64,000 bases of DNA, taken from JBEKHT01 sp050012135. Its GTDB lineage: Bacteria > Chloroflexota > Anaerolineae > Anaerolineales > RBG-16-64-43. Location of the stretch: contig JBEKHT010000004.1 in the NCBI GenBank assembly GCA_050012135.1, forward strand, positions 1-64,000, given 5' to 3'. The notes under the pieces were generated by a model. That model worked only from the letters and a program-made list of their open reading frames with translations, ran no database searches and was not told the origin of the DNA. The first letter of the stretch is position 1; every line of letters begins with the position of its first letter. The translations under genes and the position numbers were made by a program. Shown one piece after another: positions 52,477 through 61,680 of the stretch.

Positions 52477-53587
52477 GCTGCGAGTCGCGGTGATCTGCGG
52501 CGGGAGATCCGGGGAACATGAAGTCTCGCTGATGTCGGCCCGCTCGATCCTTTCCCAGCTGGACCGGACCAAGTATGAAGTGGTCGAAGTCGGCATCACC
52601 AAGGAAGGGCAATGGATCGCCGGGTCGGGAATTGTGGGACTCCTCGAAAAGAAATCCAAGGCCAAACGCGCGACGCTCCTGGCGGAGCCGGGTCCCGCTC
52701 GCATCTGGGCCTTCGAGGAAACCCCGGAATCTGGGACGCTGCGACTCGATCTGTGGCAGCAAGTCGATGTGGTCTTTCCGGTGTTGCACGGAACGTTCGG
52801 TGAGGATGGGACCTTGCAGGGACTCTTGGAGATGGCCGAGGTCCCGTATGTGGGGGCGGGGGTCTTAGCCTCTTCCGTCGCGATGGACAAAGGCCTTTTC
52901 AAGGACCTGATGCGTGCCCACGCCATCCCACAGCCCGAATATGCCCTCTGCCTGCGAAGCGAGGTCGAGGCGAACATGAGCGAAGTGATAAGACGCGCGG
53001 AGGGGCTGGCTTCCTATCCACTCTTCACCAAGCCAGCCAATCTGGGCTCCTCCGTGGGAATCACGAAGTGCTCGAGCCGTTCGGACTTGGTGGAAGGCCT
53101 GCGGGAGGCGGCCCGCTATGATCGGCGGATCGTGATTGAGCGCGGGGTGGACGCGAGGGAAATCGAGGCCAGCGTTCTCGGAAACGATGAACTGAGAGCC
53201 TCCTTGCCTGGGGAGGTCATCCCCAGCCGGGAGTTCTACTCCTACGAGGCCAAGTACGTGGACGGGACCTCTCGGCTCCTCATTCCCGCCTCGCTCTCCG
53301 AGGAAAAGATTCGAGAGATTCAGGACCTGGCTGTCCAGGCCTGCAAGGCGATTGATTGTGCCGGCATGGCGCGAGTCGACTTCCTCCTGGAGCGGAAGGG
53401 TGAACGCGTCCTGGTAAACGAGGTCAACACCATTCCGGGGTTCACACAGATCAGCATGTACCCGAAGCTGTGGGAGGCAAGCGGCCTCCCCTATCCAAAG
53501 CTCCTGGACAAGTTGATCGAGCTGGCGCTGCAGAGGCAGATCGACAAATCCAAGAATGAGCGCTCCTACGAGGTTTCGAGGGGATAG
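52469..53587 (+). CDS. ddl: D-alanine--D-alanine ligase
   Basis: Makes the D-Ala-D-Ala that MurF uses. An ATP-grasp enzyme of 372 residues: ICGGRSGEHEVSLMSARSIL, FPVLHGTFGEDGTLQGLLEM, YVGAGVLASSVAMDKGLFKD, FTKPANLGSSVGITKCSS, and VNEVNTIPGFTQISMYPKLW. ATG 52469 overlaps murB by 8 bases. Confidence 0.97.
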   Translation: MAKLRVAVICGGRSGEHEVSLMSARSILSQLDRTKYEVVEVGITKEGQWIAGSGIVGLLEKKSKAKRATLLAEPGPARIWAFEETPESGTLRLDLWQQVDVVFPVLHGTFGEDGTLQGLLEMAEVPYVGAGVLASSVAMDKGLFKDLMRAHAIPQPEYALCLRSEVEANMSEVIRRAEGLASYPLFTKPANLGSSVGITKCSSRSDLVEGLREAARYDRRIVIERGVDAREIEASVLGNDELRASLPGEVIPSREFYSYEAKYVDGTSRLLIPASLSEEKIREIQDLAVQACKAIDCAGMARVDFLLERKGERVLVNEVNTIPGFTQISMYPKLWEASGLPYPKLLDKLIELALQRQIDKSKNERSYEVSRG

Positions 53588-53608
53588 GGGGCGGAGCAAG
53601 GGAAGGGC

Positions 53609-54523
53609 ATGGGCTTACTCGGATCCAGGCATTTGAATCTGAGCCGTGCGGACCAGGTCCGACGGCACAGGGCCGCCAAGGCGAGACCGCTCGTCTTGCC
53701 CAGCTCAGTTCCCCTGCCGCGCCGGGTGTGGGAACCCAAACGCCGCAAGGCGGCGCCGCGCGCTAGGCGACGCTATGACATTACCGTCGGACAGCCCAAC
53801 ATCGAGGTCCTGATCCCCTCGATCCCGATCAGTTTCAGCGCGCGCTCGCTGGCCGTGCTTCTCGTGATGGGATTGGGCGCGTTGTTGCTCTTCCTTTTGA
53901 CGGCCTCCTCCTTCCAGGCGGGGATTCCGCAGGTTCGCGGCAATACCTTCGTGCCGTCGGAAGCGATCGCTTCCGCCTCGATGCTGCAGGGGCGGAACGT
54001 GTTTTTGCTTTCACCCTCCAAGGTGGCGGCTCAACTGGTGCTCAGCCAACCCGGGTTGAAGAATGCGGCGATTTCGGTGCTTTGGCCGAACCGAGTTCAG
54101 GTAACGGTTCAGGAACGAGCCCCGATTCTCGACTGGATGCAGGGCGGGCAAGAGTACTGGGTGGACGCGGAAGGCGTTTTCTTCCCAGTGGCCAAGCCTC
54201 TGAGCGGTTTGGTTCGGGTTCAGGTGCCGGAGAACGGCCCCGAGATTCCGATGGGCGCGAAACCTGCCGTCTCCCCGGAGGTGGTTCAGGGTGCACTTCA
54301 ATTGATGGTTGCCCTGCCGCAAGCAGGACATGTCGTCTACGATCAGCAGAGAGGCCTGGGCATCACCGATCCCCGTGGTTGGCCCGTTTATTTCGGCGAC
54401 GCAACCGATCTGGTGGCCAAGGCCGACCTGTATCAGCGGGTGGTGAGCGACCTCCTTTCCAAGGGAATTCGGCCCAAGCTGGTGAGCGTGGAGAATCCCG
54501 GCCAGCCTTACTACCAGCCTTAG
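53609..54523 (+). CDS. ftsQ: Cell-division protein FtsQ (POTRA domain)
   Basis: 304 residues: a basic cytoplasmic tail of about 85 residues rich in Arg, one membrane segment (LAVLLVMGLGALLLFLLTA), then a POTRA-like domain (VRGNTFVPSEAIASAS, then ISVLWPNRVQVTVQERAPIL) and the FtsQ domain. It should link early and late divisome proteins. The start GTG/ATG region is ambiguous by a few codons. Confidence 0.9.
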   Translation: MGLLGSRHLNLSRADQVRRHRAAKARPLVLPSSVPLPRRVWEPKRRKAAPRARRRYDITVGQPNIEVLIPSIPISFSARSLAVLLVMGLGALLLFLLTASSFQAGIPQVRGNTFVPSEAIASASMLQGRNVFLLSPSKVAAQLVLSQPGLKNAAISVLWPNRVQVTVQERAPILDWMQGGQEYWVDAEGVFFPVAKPLSGLVRVQVPENGPEIPMGAKPAVSPEVVQGALQLMVALPQAGHVVYDQQRGLGITDPRGWPVYFGDATDLVAKADLYQRVVSDLLSKGIRPKLVSVENPGQPYYQP

Positions 54524-54548
54524 GGTCGCGGTGGGCACAGGGTAAAGC

Positions 54549-55793
54549 ATGACAGCAAACCTCTACACAGGCATCGATGTCGGAACTACGAAGATCTGCA
54601 CCCTGATTGCCCAGGAAGTCGGGGAGGGCATTCCGCAAATCATCGGGGTCGGGATCGAGCCGTCCCGTGGCCTTCGCAAAGGGGTGGTGGTCAATGTGGA
54701 GGAAGCCGCGCGGGCCATCGCCGCCTCGGTAGAAAAGGCCCAGCGCACGGCGGGGTATGAGATCGCCTCCGCCGTCGTCAGCCTGGCCGGAGCGCAGGTT
54801 TCCTCAATTAACAGTCGCGGGGTCGTGGGGGTGGCGGGAGACGTGATCATGAGCGAAGACGTGGAAAGAGCCAACGAAGCCGCACGGGCTATCGCCGTGC
54901 CTTACGACCGCCAGGTTGTCCATGTTCTTCCGCGAGGCTACGTGGTAGATGGGCAGGAGGGGATCCGCAGCCCGGTGGGCATGCACGGCTTCCGTCTCGA
55001 GGTCGAGACTCACATCATCACGGCGGCCACGACGGCATTGCAGAACCTGGCACAGTGTGTGCAGGCCTGCGGCGTCGAGGTGGAGGGATTTGTCCTGAAC
55101 CCGCTCGCTTCGGCGGAGGCCGTCCTGCGCGACACAGAGCGGGATATGGGCGTGGGGGTCTGCGACATCGGCGGGGGGACCACCGACCTGGCCCTGTTCC
55201 ACGAGGGCACGGTCAGCCACACCGCCGTATTGCCGGTCGGTGGGAACCACGTGACCGCGGACATCGCGCACGGATTGCGCATGCCCAATGAAGTCGCGGA
55301 AACGATCAAGCTGACCCACGGGCACAGTGTTCCGAGCGAAATCCAGGCTGGCGAGAGTTTCCTCGTCCGGCCGTTCGGAGAAGAGGCGCCGGTTGAGGTC
55401 CAGCGTGCGGATTTGGTGGCCATCATCCAGGCCCGCATGGAAGAGATCTTTTCGCTGGTGCTCCAAGAAATCGAGAGAGTAGGAGCGTTGAACTTCTTGC
55501 CCGCCGGGATTGTCCTGACCGGGGGAGGCAGTCGCCTTGCGGGCGTCCGGCGGTTGGCCAGCGAAGTCCTCAGCCTCCCGGTGCGGGTGGCCGGGCCCTC
55601 TGAACTTCGCGGCTTGGTGGACCAGCTCAATAGCCCGGCCTTCTCCACCAGTGTTGGGCTTCTACTTTGGCTGCAAAACGAGACCCGCACCGAGGTTAGC
55701 CCTCAGCCGCAAGCCAGGCGTCGTTCGCATCGCGCGGGACCCTCGCTCGACTGGGGCAAAGTGCGCGAGTTCCTGAGGCGTCTTGCGCCCTGA
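54549..55793 (+). CDS. ftsA: Cell-division protein FtsA
   Basis: The actin-like membrane tether of FtsZ. 414 residues. GIDVGTTKICTLIAQ, ASVEKAQRTAGYEIASAVVS (1C-type domain), VGVCDIGGGTTDLALF and LTGGGSRLAGVRRLASEV are the ATPase motifs. A C-terminal Arg-rich stretch and KVREFLRRLAP may be the amphipathic membrane helix. Confidence 0.97.
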   Translation: MTANLYTGIDVGTTKICTLIAQEVGEGIPQIIGVGIEPSRGLRKGVVVNVEEAARAIAASVEKAQRTAGYEIASAVVSLAGAQVSSINSRGVVGVAGDVIMSEDVERANEAARAIAVPYDRQVVHVLPRGYVVDGQEGIRSPVGMHGFRLEVETHIITAATTALQNLAQCVQACGVEVEGFVLNPLASAEAVLRDTERDMGVGVCDIGGGTTDLALFHEGTVSHTAVLPVGGNHVTADIAHGLRMPNEVAETIKLTHGHSVPSEIQAGESFLVRPFGEEAPVEVQRADLVAIIQARMEEIFSLVLQEIERVGALNFLPAGIVLTGGGSRLAGVRRLASEVLSLPVRVAGPSELRGLVDQLNSPAFSTSVGLLLWLQNETRTEVSPQPQARRRSHRAGPSLDWGKVREFLRRLAP

Positions 55794-55877
55794 GCCAGGA
55801 CTAACGACCGGAGAGGATGGTCACCGATGGATCACCAGCGTCGTCCCAACTGTCCAAAACCGACAAGAGGAGGAGCC

Positions 55878-57020
55878 GTGAATTCTGTTCAGCAGGTCGA
55901 AACCTTCGCACGAATCAAAGTGGTGGGGGTGGGGGGCGGCGGCCAGAACGCCGTCAATCGGATGCTGGCCGAAGGGCTGTCGGGAATCGAGTTCATCTCC
56001 GTCAACACGGATGCCCAGGCCCTTCTGCTCGCCAACGCCCCCACTCGGGTGAGGATCGGTGAGAAGAGCACGCGCGGTCTGGGCGCGGGGGGTAATCCCG
56101 AGGTGGGCCGCAAAGCGGCCGAGGAGTCCGCCGAAGAACTTTACGAGGTGATCAAGGGGGCGGACATGGTGTTCATCACCGGGGGCATGGGAGGCGGCAC
56201 CGGGACGGGCGCTGCTCCCATCGTCGCTCAGATCGCCAAAGAGGTTGGGGCCCTCACCATCGGCGTGGTCACCCGTCCGTTCACCTTTGAAGGAACCCGG
56301 CGAGCCCAGACAGCGGAAAGCGGGATTGGCAAGCTCAAGGAACATGTCGACACCCTGATTGTGATCCCCAATGACCGCCTGCTCCAGCTCGTCGAGAAGA
56401 AGGCCAGTTTGCAAGACTCCTTCCGCTTGGCCGATGATGTGCTCCGCCAGGGGATCCAGGGGATTTCCGAGCTAATCACCGTCCCGGGCCTGATTAACCT
56501 CGATTTCGCCGATGTCCGAGCCATCATGTCCGAGGGCGGAGCCGCCCTGATGGCGGTGGGCCGTGCCTCGGGCGACGATCGGGCGCGCAAGGCGGCCGAG
56601 CAAGCCATCTCCAGCCAGCTGCTGGACATCACCATCGATGGCGCGCGGGGGATTCTCTTCAATGTCACCGGAGGATCGGACCTGAGCCTGTTCGAGGTGA
56701 ATGAGGCCGCCGCGATCATCAAGGAAACGGCCCATCCGGATGTCAACTTGATCTTCGGGGCCGTGATCGACCCGGACCTGGCAGACGAGGTGCGGATCAC
56801 GGTGATTGCCACTGGCTTTGAGCGAAGCGCGATGCCACGCCGACTGGAGCGGGCAGCCCCGCGTTCGGCGGTCGCCCGAATGGGACAAGCATCCAACCTG
56901 GCCAGGATTGAGGGGAAAGAGGTGCGCATGGCTCCCGTTCCCGAGCCGGTCCTGCGGCCTCAGGCGGTTTCGGTGGAGGACTTGGACGTCCCGGCCTTCC
57001 TGCGACGGGGCAGGTCCTAG
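55878..57020 (+). CDS. ftsZ: Cell-division GTPase FtsZ
   Basis: Forms the Z-ring. 380 residues from GTG 55878, which follows AGGAGG. ATG 55827 gives 17 more residues that do not look conserved. VVGVGGGGQNAVNRML, the tubulin signature GGMGGGTGTGAAPIVA, NDRLL and the C-terminal peptide DLDVPAFLRRGRS (FtsA-binding tail) are all present. Last gene of the dcw cluster, followed by a strong hairpin. Confidence 0.98.
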   Translation: MNSVQQVETFARIKVVGVGGGGQNAVNRMLAEGLSGIEFISVNTDAQALLLANAPTRVRIGEKSTRGLGAGGNPEVGRKAAEESAEELYEVIKGADMVFITGGMGGGTGTGAAPIVAQIAKEVGALTIGVVTRPFTFEGTRRAQTAESGIGKLKEHVDTLIVIPNDRLLQLVEKKASLQDSFRLADDVLRQGIQGISELITVPGLINLDFADVRAIMSEGGAALMAVGRASGDDRARKAAEQAISSQLLDITIDGARGILFNVTGGSDLSLFEVNEAAAIIKETAHPDVNLIFGAVIDPDLADEVRITVIATGFERSAMPRRLERAAPRSAVARMGQASNLARIEGKEVRMAPVPEPVLRPQAVSVEDLDVPAFLRRGRS

Positions 57021-57369
57021 GCGAGGGGAATCCAGCTCCTTGCCAGGGAATCGGCGGCGAAGCGAATGGGTCCTGCGCTCCGTGATGCGGTTAGAAAGGT
57101 GAAGGAAGAGCATCGGCTCAGGCTGACCTCTCCTCCTCTGGGCCCTGAGTCCCTGCCTTCCGTTCACAGACGACTCTGAGCCTCCTCTCGCTCAGGGGTG
57201 TCGCGGCCGTCCTCTCCAGCGCGCACGGATTTGCGCTGGAGAGGACGGCTTTAAGGGAGGGAGCGGAAGCCGCCAAGAGGCTCTGGCCAGGAACCCTTGC
57301 CCCTCCCGGGAGGCGAGCAGCAGGGGGAGGCGGCAGGGAAGCGGTTACAATGAGCCCGGAGAATCTCAG
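57021..57369. other. Intergenic region between ftsZ and the sensor kinase
   Basis: About 350 bases. Apart from the hairpin at 57206-57252 and a TACAAT (57347-57352) that might be a -10 box for the kinase gene, I see nothing. Confidence 0.5.
57206..57252 (+). terminator. Hairpin ending the dcw operon
   Basis: A perfect 17-base stem (57206-57222 with 57233-57249) with a 10-base loop, followed only by TTTAA. The short T-tract makes it a weak intrinsic terminator or an RNA-processing/stability hairpin. Confidence 0.6.
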
Positions 57370-58767
57370 TTGATTGAGCAACTTCGGCAGTGGATCGCGG
57401 CCAACCAAGCTCTGATCTACTTTGTCTATGGCCAAGTCTTTTTTGTCCTGGGCCTGGGAATCGCTTTGCAGTCGCGCAGGCACTCACGCCTGCAACTTGC
57501 CAAGTCCCTCCCCTGGCTCGCGACCTTTGGCATCAGCCACGGAATGAATGAGTGGGGCAGCTTATTCATCCCGATCCAGAGCCCTTTTCTTACGCCGGCC
57601 GCGGTGGTGGGGTTGCAGGCGTTCCAGCTGGTGCTGATCGTGGTCTCCTTCTTCGCCCTATTCCAATTTGGAATTGACTTGTTGCGCCCCTTTCCGCAGG
57701 GGCGAGGCTGGCTGGCCGGGGTGCCCATGGGTTTTCTGGTCCTGTGGGCGGCTCTGTCCTTTGGGCTCGGGTCCCGTTTTGCGCACGACCCCAGCGGCTG
57801 GCATGCGGTGGGGGAGGCTCTCTCGCGGTACTTGCTCGGTTTTCCGGGAGCGATGTTGGCCGCGTTCGGGCTGCGGCGTCAGGCGAACCTGCGGATTCAA
57901 CCCCTGCAGTTGCCTCGTATTTATCGCACCTTGCAGATTGCGGGATGGGCGCTGGTTGCCTACGGTTTTTTTGGGGGCCTGGTCGCCTCCCCCGCTCCGT
58001 TCTTCCCGGCCAGTGTATTGAACTCGACGCTTTTCTCTCAGGTGCTGGTTGCGCCGCCCCCCGTGTTCCGCTCTTTGGCTGGCCTGATCCTGACCGTGGC
58101 CATGATCCGGGCTCTCGAGGTTTTCCAAGTGGAAACCGATCGCCTGATCGAACGCATGGAACAGGGAGAGGTTGCAGCGGTCGAGCGGGAGAGGATCGGT
58201 CGCGACCTTCACGATGGTGCCCTTCAGCGTGTGTATGCCGCCGGGCTCCTGGCGCAATCCCTGCGGCGGACGGCCCAAGGTGAGCTCGCGACGAGGCTGG
58301 ACGACCTGGTTTCCACGCTCAGCCAAACCATCGCGGAATTGAGGGGGTTTCTGGGCGAAGTGCGCCCGGTCGAGCGCACCGGCGATCTGGTCGGCTCGCT
58401 GGAAGTGATCATCGCCGAGGCCCGACGCGCCTCGGGTGCCGAGGTGCGCTGGAAGTATCGGGGCAAGCCACGGCTCACTCCAGATCGAATTGCCCACTTG
58501 ATTGCATTTGGGAAGGAAGCACTCTCCAACGCGGCACGACACGCGCATGCCACCTTGATCGAAGTGGATCTGGAGGTCAGCCAGGGCGAACTTCGTCTCA
58601 GCGTTCAGGATGATGGCGGTGGGTTGCCGGGTACTTTGAGGGAGGGCTTTGGGCTTCGGAACATGCGCGACCGGGCTCGGCTCTTGGGAGGGGACTTGGC
58701 GATCCGCCCCGGCCAAACCAAGGGAACGGTGGTGACGCTCGAGATCCCTCTGGAGCCAGAGGCGTGA
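57370..58767 (+). CDS. Membrane sensor histidine kinase, NarL/DesK type (HisKA_3)
   Basis: 465 residues. The N-terminal 250 residues hold about seven membrane segments and no extracellular domain, so the sensor may read a membrane-embedded signal. The dimerisation/phosphorylation helix has RERIGRDLHDGALQRVYAAG, with the phospho-accepting His. The ATPase domain has FGKEALSNAARHAHAT and DDGGGLPGTLREGFGLRNMR. The start is TTG 57370 with GGAG eight bases upstream. It overlaps its response regulator by 4 bases (GTGA). Confidence 0.92.
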   Translation: MIEQLRQWIAANQALIYFVYGQVFFVLGLGIALQSRRHSRLQLAKSLPWLATFGISHGMNEWGSLFIPIQSPFLTPAAVVGLQAFQLVLIVVSFFALFQFGIDLLRPFPQGRGWLAGVPMGFLVLWAALSFGLGSRFAHDPSGWHAVGEALSRYLLGFPGAMLAAFGLRRQANLRIQPLQLPRIYRTLQIAGWALVAYGFFGGLVASPAPFFPASVLNSTLFSQVLVAPPPVFRSLAGLILTVAMIRALEVFQVETDRLIERMEQGEVAAVERERIGRDLHDGALQRVYAAGLLAQSLRRTAQGELATRLDDLVSTLSQTIAELRGFLGEVRPVERTGDLVGSLEVIIAEARRASGAEVRWKYRGKPRLTPDRIAHLIAFGKEALSNAARHAHATLIEVDLEVSQGELRLSVQDDGGGLPGTLREGFGLRNMRDRARLLGGDLAIRPGQTKGTVVTLEIPLEPEA

Positions 58768-59426
58768 GCGCTATTCGGCTGGTCATAGTGGATGACCACC
58801 AGGTCGTGCGCATGGGGCTGAAGGCTCTTCTGGCAGCCGAAGCGGACTTCCAGATCGTGGCCGAGGCGGGGAATGCCAGAGAGGCATTGCTCGAAGTTGA
58901 GCGCAACCGCCCCGATGTGGCCATCCTGGACGTGCGCCTGCCCGGACCCAGTGGTCTCGAGGTCTGCCGGCAGATTCGTGAACGCTACCCCTTGACCCGC
59001 GTGGTCATGCTCACTTCGTATGCGAATGAAGCATTCATCTTCGAAGCGCTGCGGGCGGGGGCCTCAGGGTATATCCTCAAGCAGGTGGGCGGGGATGAGT
59101 TGGTTCGGGCGATCCGGGCGGCTGCCCGAGGCGAAATGGCCATGGACCCGCAGGTGACCGTCCGCATGGCGGAGCGCCTCAAGGAATTGGAGAAGCTCGA
59201 GGAAGGAAACGCCTTCCGCAACCTGAGCGAGCGGGAGGTGCAAGTGCTCGCGCAGGTGGCCAAGGGCAAGAGCAACCGCCAGATCGGGACCGAGTTGGGC
59301 CTCAGCGGGGTTACCGTCCGCAACTACGTGAGCACGATGTTGGAGAAGCTTGACCTGCGCAACCGCGTGGAGCTGGCCACCTTCGCCATTCAGAATCGGA
59401 TTTTCGAAAGACACAGTTCGGATTAG
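58764..59426 (+). CDS. NarL/FixJ-family response regulator
   Basis: 220 residues. Receiver domain with acidic pocket VDDHQ, phospho-Asp56 in ILDVRLPG, Thr in MLTSY and Lys in YILKQ. C-terminal LuxR-type helix-turn-helix: LSEREVQVLAQVAKGKSNRQ then LGLSGVTVRNYVSTMLEKL. It is the output of the kinase just upstream; target genes cannot be read here. The adjacent DoxX genes are on the other strand. Confidence 0.95.
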   Translation: MSAIRLVIVDDHQVVRMGLKALLAAEADFQIVAEAGNAREALLEVERNRPDVAILDVRLPGPSGLEVCRQIRERYPLTRVVMLTSYANEAFIFEALRAGASGYILKQVGGDELVRAIRAAARGEMAMDPQVTVRMAERLKELEKLEEGNAFRNLSEREVQVLAQVAKGKSNRQIGTELGLSGVTVRNYVSTMLEKLDLRNRVELATFAIQNRIFERHSSD

Positions 59427-59441
59427 TCCTCAGGGAAAACG

Positions 59442-59479
59442 AGGGAGGGCAGCTGCCTGAAGGGGCGGCTGCCCTCCCT
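59442..59479. terminator. Terminator shared by the response regulator and DoxX copy A
   Basis: A 16-base stem (59442-59457 with 59464-59479, one G-U pair) with a 6-base loop, between convergent genes. T-rich on the plus side only moderately (GATTCTCTGATTCTCT). Confidence 0.65.
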
Positions 59480-59518
59480 GATTCTCTGATTCTCTAGGAT
59501 TCTCTTTGACCGGACGGA

Positions 59519-60130
59519 TCAGTTGCCGTGAGCTGCAGCGGGCTGGGCCTTATTGGTGGTCCGTGCCCGTTCCTTGGCGGTTCCCGTCGGCCACCAGGGG
59601 GTCCCGATCAACCGGATGATGAAGTAGTCCGCGCCGAGGTATCCGGACACCTTCCACGCGATGAGGAGGAGGAAACCCAGTACCAGAAGGAGAGCATTGG
59701 TGCTGGCGGTCCCAGCCATGATGTAGTTCCAGTTCATGAACGCGCCGAAGAAGCCAGCGAGTCCCGTGAAAACTCCCAGGATCAACGCGACGCCAACCAG
59801 GACTTCCCCCACCGACACCACTTTGGCAAACCAGGTGTACGACTGGGTGCTAATCAGCATCTGAATGAAGGTGCGGTACCAGGCGAAGGCGATGGGAGCC
59901 TTGCCGCTAGCGGGGACTGCAACCGCACCCGTGAAGAAGCCCTTCAGAGCAGCGCCGGTTTGCATCCAGGCTGGATTGCCGATCTTTTCAATTCCTGCGC
60001 TTAGCCACTGGTACCCCACCCAAATGCGGACCGGAAGCCAAAGCCAAGCCGCCCGGGTGTCATTGAAAAGCCAGGAAATCAGGGGCGGATCCTGGATAAG
60101 TTCACCCTTGCGTGAGATTGCCGTTGCCAT
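59519..60130 (-). CDS. DoxX-family membrane protein, copy A
   Basis: 203 residues, four to five membrane segments. RIWVGYQWLSAGIEKIGNP is the typical DoxX start, and VGEVLVGVALILGVFTGLAG and GADYFIIRLIG follow. DoxX/DoxD proteins form part of a thiosulfate:quinone oxidoreductase in Acidianus, but most bacterial DoxX have no proven role. ATG 60130 follows GAGGGAGG; the upstream in-frame residues lie in the leader. Copy B (60833-61444) has the same length and differs at about 22 positions. Confidence 0.88.
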   Translation of the reverse strand: MATAISRKGELIQDPPLISWLFNDTRAAWLWLPVRIWVGYQWLSAGIEKIGNPAWMQTGAALKGFFTGAVAVPASGKAPIAFAWYRTFIQMLISTQSYTWFAKVVSVGEVLVGVALILGVFTGLAGFFGAFMNWNYIMAGTASTNALLLVLGFLLLIAWKVSGYLGADYFIIRLIGTPWWPTGTAKERARTTNKAQPAAAHGN

Positions 60131-60370
60131 CTTTTCCTCCCTCTTGACAAACCCTCGTAGATTTCTTTGACCCAATTTCACCGTTAGATTACTACCTGAG
60201 CACTCGAAAGGGCAGGGGCCTTCAACCCACTCTGGTTAGGTGCGGTTGTACCTTGTTGGGCGGGAGAAGGCCAGGGAGGAGAAGAAAAGGCAGTAGTTTG
60301 CAGGATTGCAGCAGAAAACTTCGCATAGAGGCGATGCGGTCATGGCCCTGAGTAGAAGAATGTCGAACAG
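59519..60370 (-). repeat. Duplicated segment, copy A (DoxX gene plus upstream region)
   Basis: The coding region and about 240 bases upstream match copy B at 60833-61680. The upstream homology (for example TGCGGTTGTACCTTGTTGG in both) fades near 60370, where the transposase remnant starts. Confidence 0.85.
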
Positions 60371-60694
60371 TTCATCCCCCCGAATCCGGTTGAGCGTGCG
60401 GAAGTCCGGCCAGCTGTTCCCGCTCAGCCACATTGAAGTTCACGGTCTCCCGCACGCCTTGGCTATCTGGCGCGACGAGTGCACCCGCTGCTTGTACCCG
60501 TACACCAGCACTTTCAGCATCATCATCGGGTGGTAGCTGCTCTTCGCGCCCTCCTTGTGGCCCCGTGGCAACAGCCGCATATCCACCCGCTCAATTGCTG
60601 CTTCCACCACTCGCACCACGCGCTTCTTCGGAATCAGCTCGGCCAAGTCCGTCGGCATCTGCAGCTGCCCTTGGACGCATGGCTTGAACACCAC
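60370..60694 (-). pseudogene. Transposase remnant (IS1182-like, N-terminal piece, frameshifted)
   Basis: GTG 60694 starts a frame whose residues (VFKPCVQGQLQMPTDLAEL, then KEGAKSSYHPMMMLKVLVYG and SSRQIAKAC) resemble the N-terminus of IS1182/IS5-superfamily transposases. It stops at 60440. The family sequence continues in other frames: RETVNF, then MWLSGNSWPDFRTLNRIRG. At least two small indels and loss of the C-terminal catalytic part mean it is dead. Terminal inverted repeats were not found. Confidence 0.75.
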
Positions 60695-60780
60695 CGCTTC
60701 GCTTGGTCTTGCATTCTTGATGCCCCCATTCTACAACCCCCCTTCCCCCCTGCTTGACTCTTCCCCGACTCCAATGCAAC

Positions 60781-60806
60781 GGGGCTGCCCCTTTTGGGAC
60801 AGCCCC
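60781..60806 (-). terminator. Terminator hairpin after DoxX copy B
   Basis: An 11-base stem with one G-U pair and a 4-base loop (AAAA on the minus strand). No strong T-run follows. Confidence 0.55.
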
Positions 60807-60832
60807 TCGTCGATTCTCTTGGGCCGGACGGC

Positions 60833-61444
60833 TCAGTCGCCGCGAGCTGCAGCGGGCTGGGCCTTAGTGGGGATCCGTACCCGTTCCTTGGTGGTTCCCG
60901 TTGTCCACCAGGGGGTCCCGATCAACCGGATGATGAAGTAGTCCGCGCCCAGGTATCCGGACACCTTCCACGCGACGAGGAGGAGGAGGCCCAGCACCAG
61001 AAGGAGACCATTGATGCTAGCGCTCCCAGCCATGATGTAGTTCCAGTTCATGAACGCGCCGAAGAAGCCAGCGAGTCCCGTGAAAACTCCCAGGATCAAT
61101 GCGACGCCAACCAGGACTTCCCCCACCGACACCACTTTGGCAAACCAGGTGTACGACTGGGTGTTGATCAGCATCTGAATGAAGGTGCGGTACCAGGCGA
61201 AGGCGATGGGAGCCTTGCCGCTAGCAGGGACTGCGACCGCACTCATGAAGAAGCTCTTCAGGGAAGAGCCGGTCTGCATCCAGGCTGGATTGCGGACCTT
61301 ATTAATGCCTGCGCTCAGCCACTGGTACCCCACCCAAATGCGGACCGGAAGCCAGAGCCAAGCCGCCCGGGTGTCATTGAAAAGCCAGGAAATCAGAGGT
61401 GGATCCTGAATAAGTTCACCCTTGCGTGAGATTGCCGTTGCCAT
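60833..61444 (-). CDS. DoxX-family membrane protein, copy B
   Basis: 203 residues, about 89% identical to copy A by my count, with changes concentrated in the first loop (NKVRNPAWMQTGSSLKSFF against EKIGNPAWMQTGAALKGFF) and at the C-terminus. Both frames are intact, so both copies are probably functional. The start, ATG 61444 after GAGGGAGG, mirrors copy A. A 14-base inverted repeat lies 190 bases upstream. Confidence 0.88.
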   Translation of the reverse strand: MATAISRKGELIQDPPLISWLFNDTRAAWLWLPVRIWVGYQWLSAGINKVRNPAWMQTGSSLKSFFMSAVAVPASGKAPIAFAWYRTFIQMLINTQSYTWFAKVVSVGEVLVGVALILGVFTGLAGFFGAFMNWNYIMAGSASINGLLLVLGLLLLVAWKVSGYLGADYFIIRLIGTPWWTTGTTKERVRIPTKAQPAAARGD

Positions 61445-61680
61445 CTTTTCCTCCCTCTTGACAAACCCTCGTGGATTTCTTTGACCCAATTTCACCCATA
61501 GTTTACGAGCTGAATGCGGGGAAGGGCAGGGGCGTTCAACCCACCCTGGCCAGGTGCGGTTGTACCTTGTTGGAGCTAAGGAGCCAGAGGAAGGGAAGAA
61601 AAGGCAGCTATTCGGAGGGTTGCGATGGGTCCATTTCGCATAGACACGATGAGATGATCGACCTGAGCCGATGAATCTCA
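60833..61680 (-). repeat. Duplicated segment, copy B (DoxX gene plus upstream region)
   Basis: Partner of 59519-60370. Direct orientation, separated by about 460 bases. Confidence 0.85.

Larger units (their letters stand above)
60131..60832. other. Leader of DoxX copy A, IS remnant and 3' flank of copy B
   Basis: Holds the copy A leader, the transposase remnant (60370-60694) and the copy B terminator (60781-60806). The other short frames are not supported. Confidence 0.5.
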
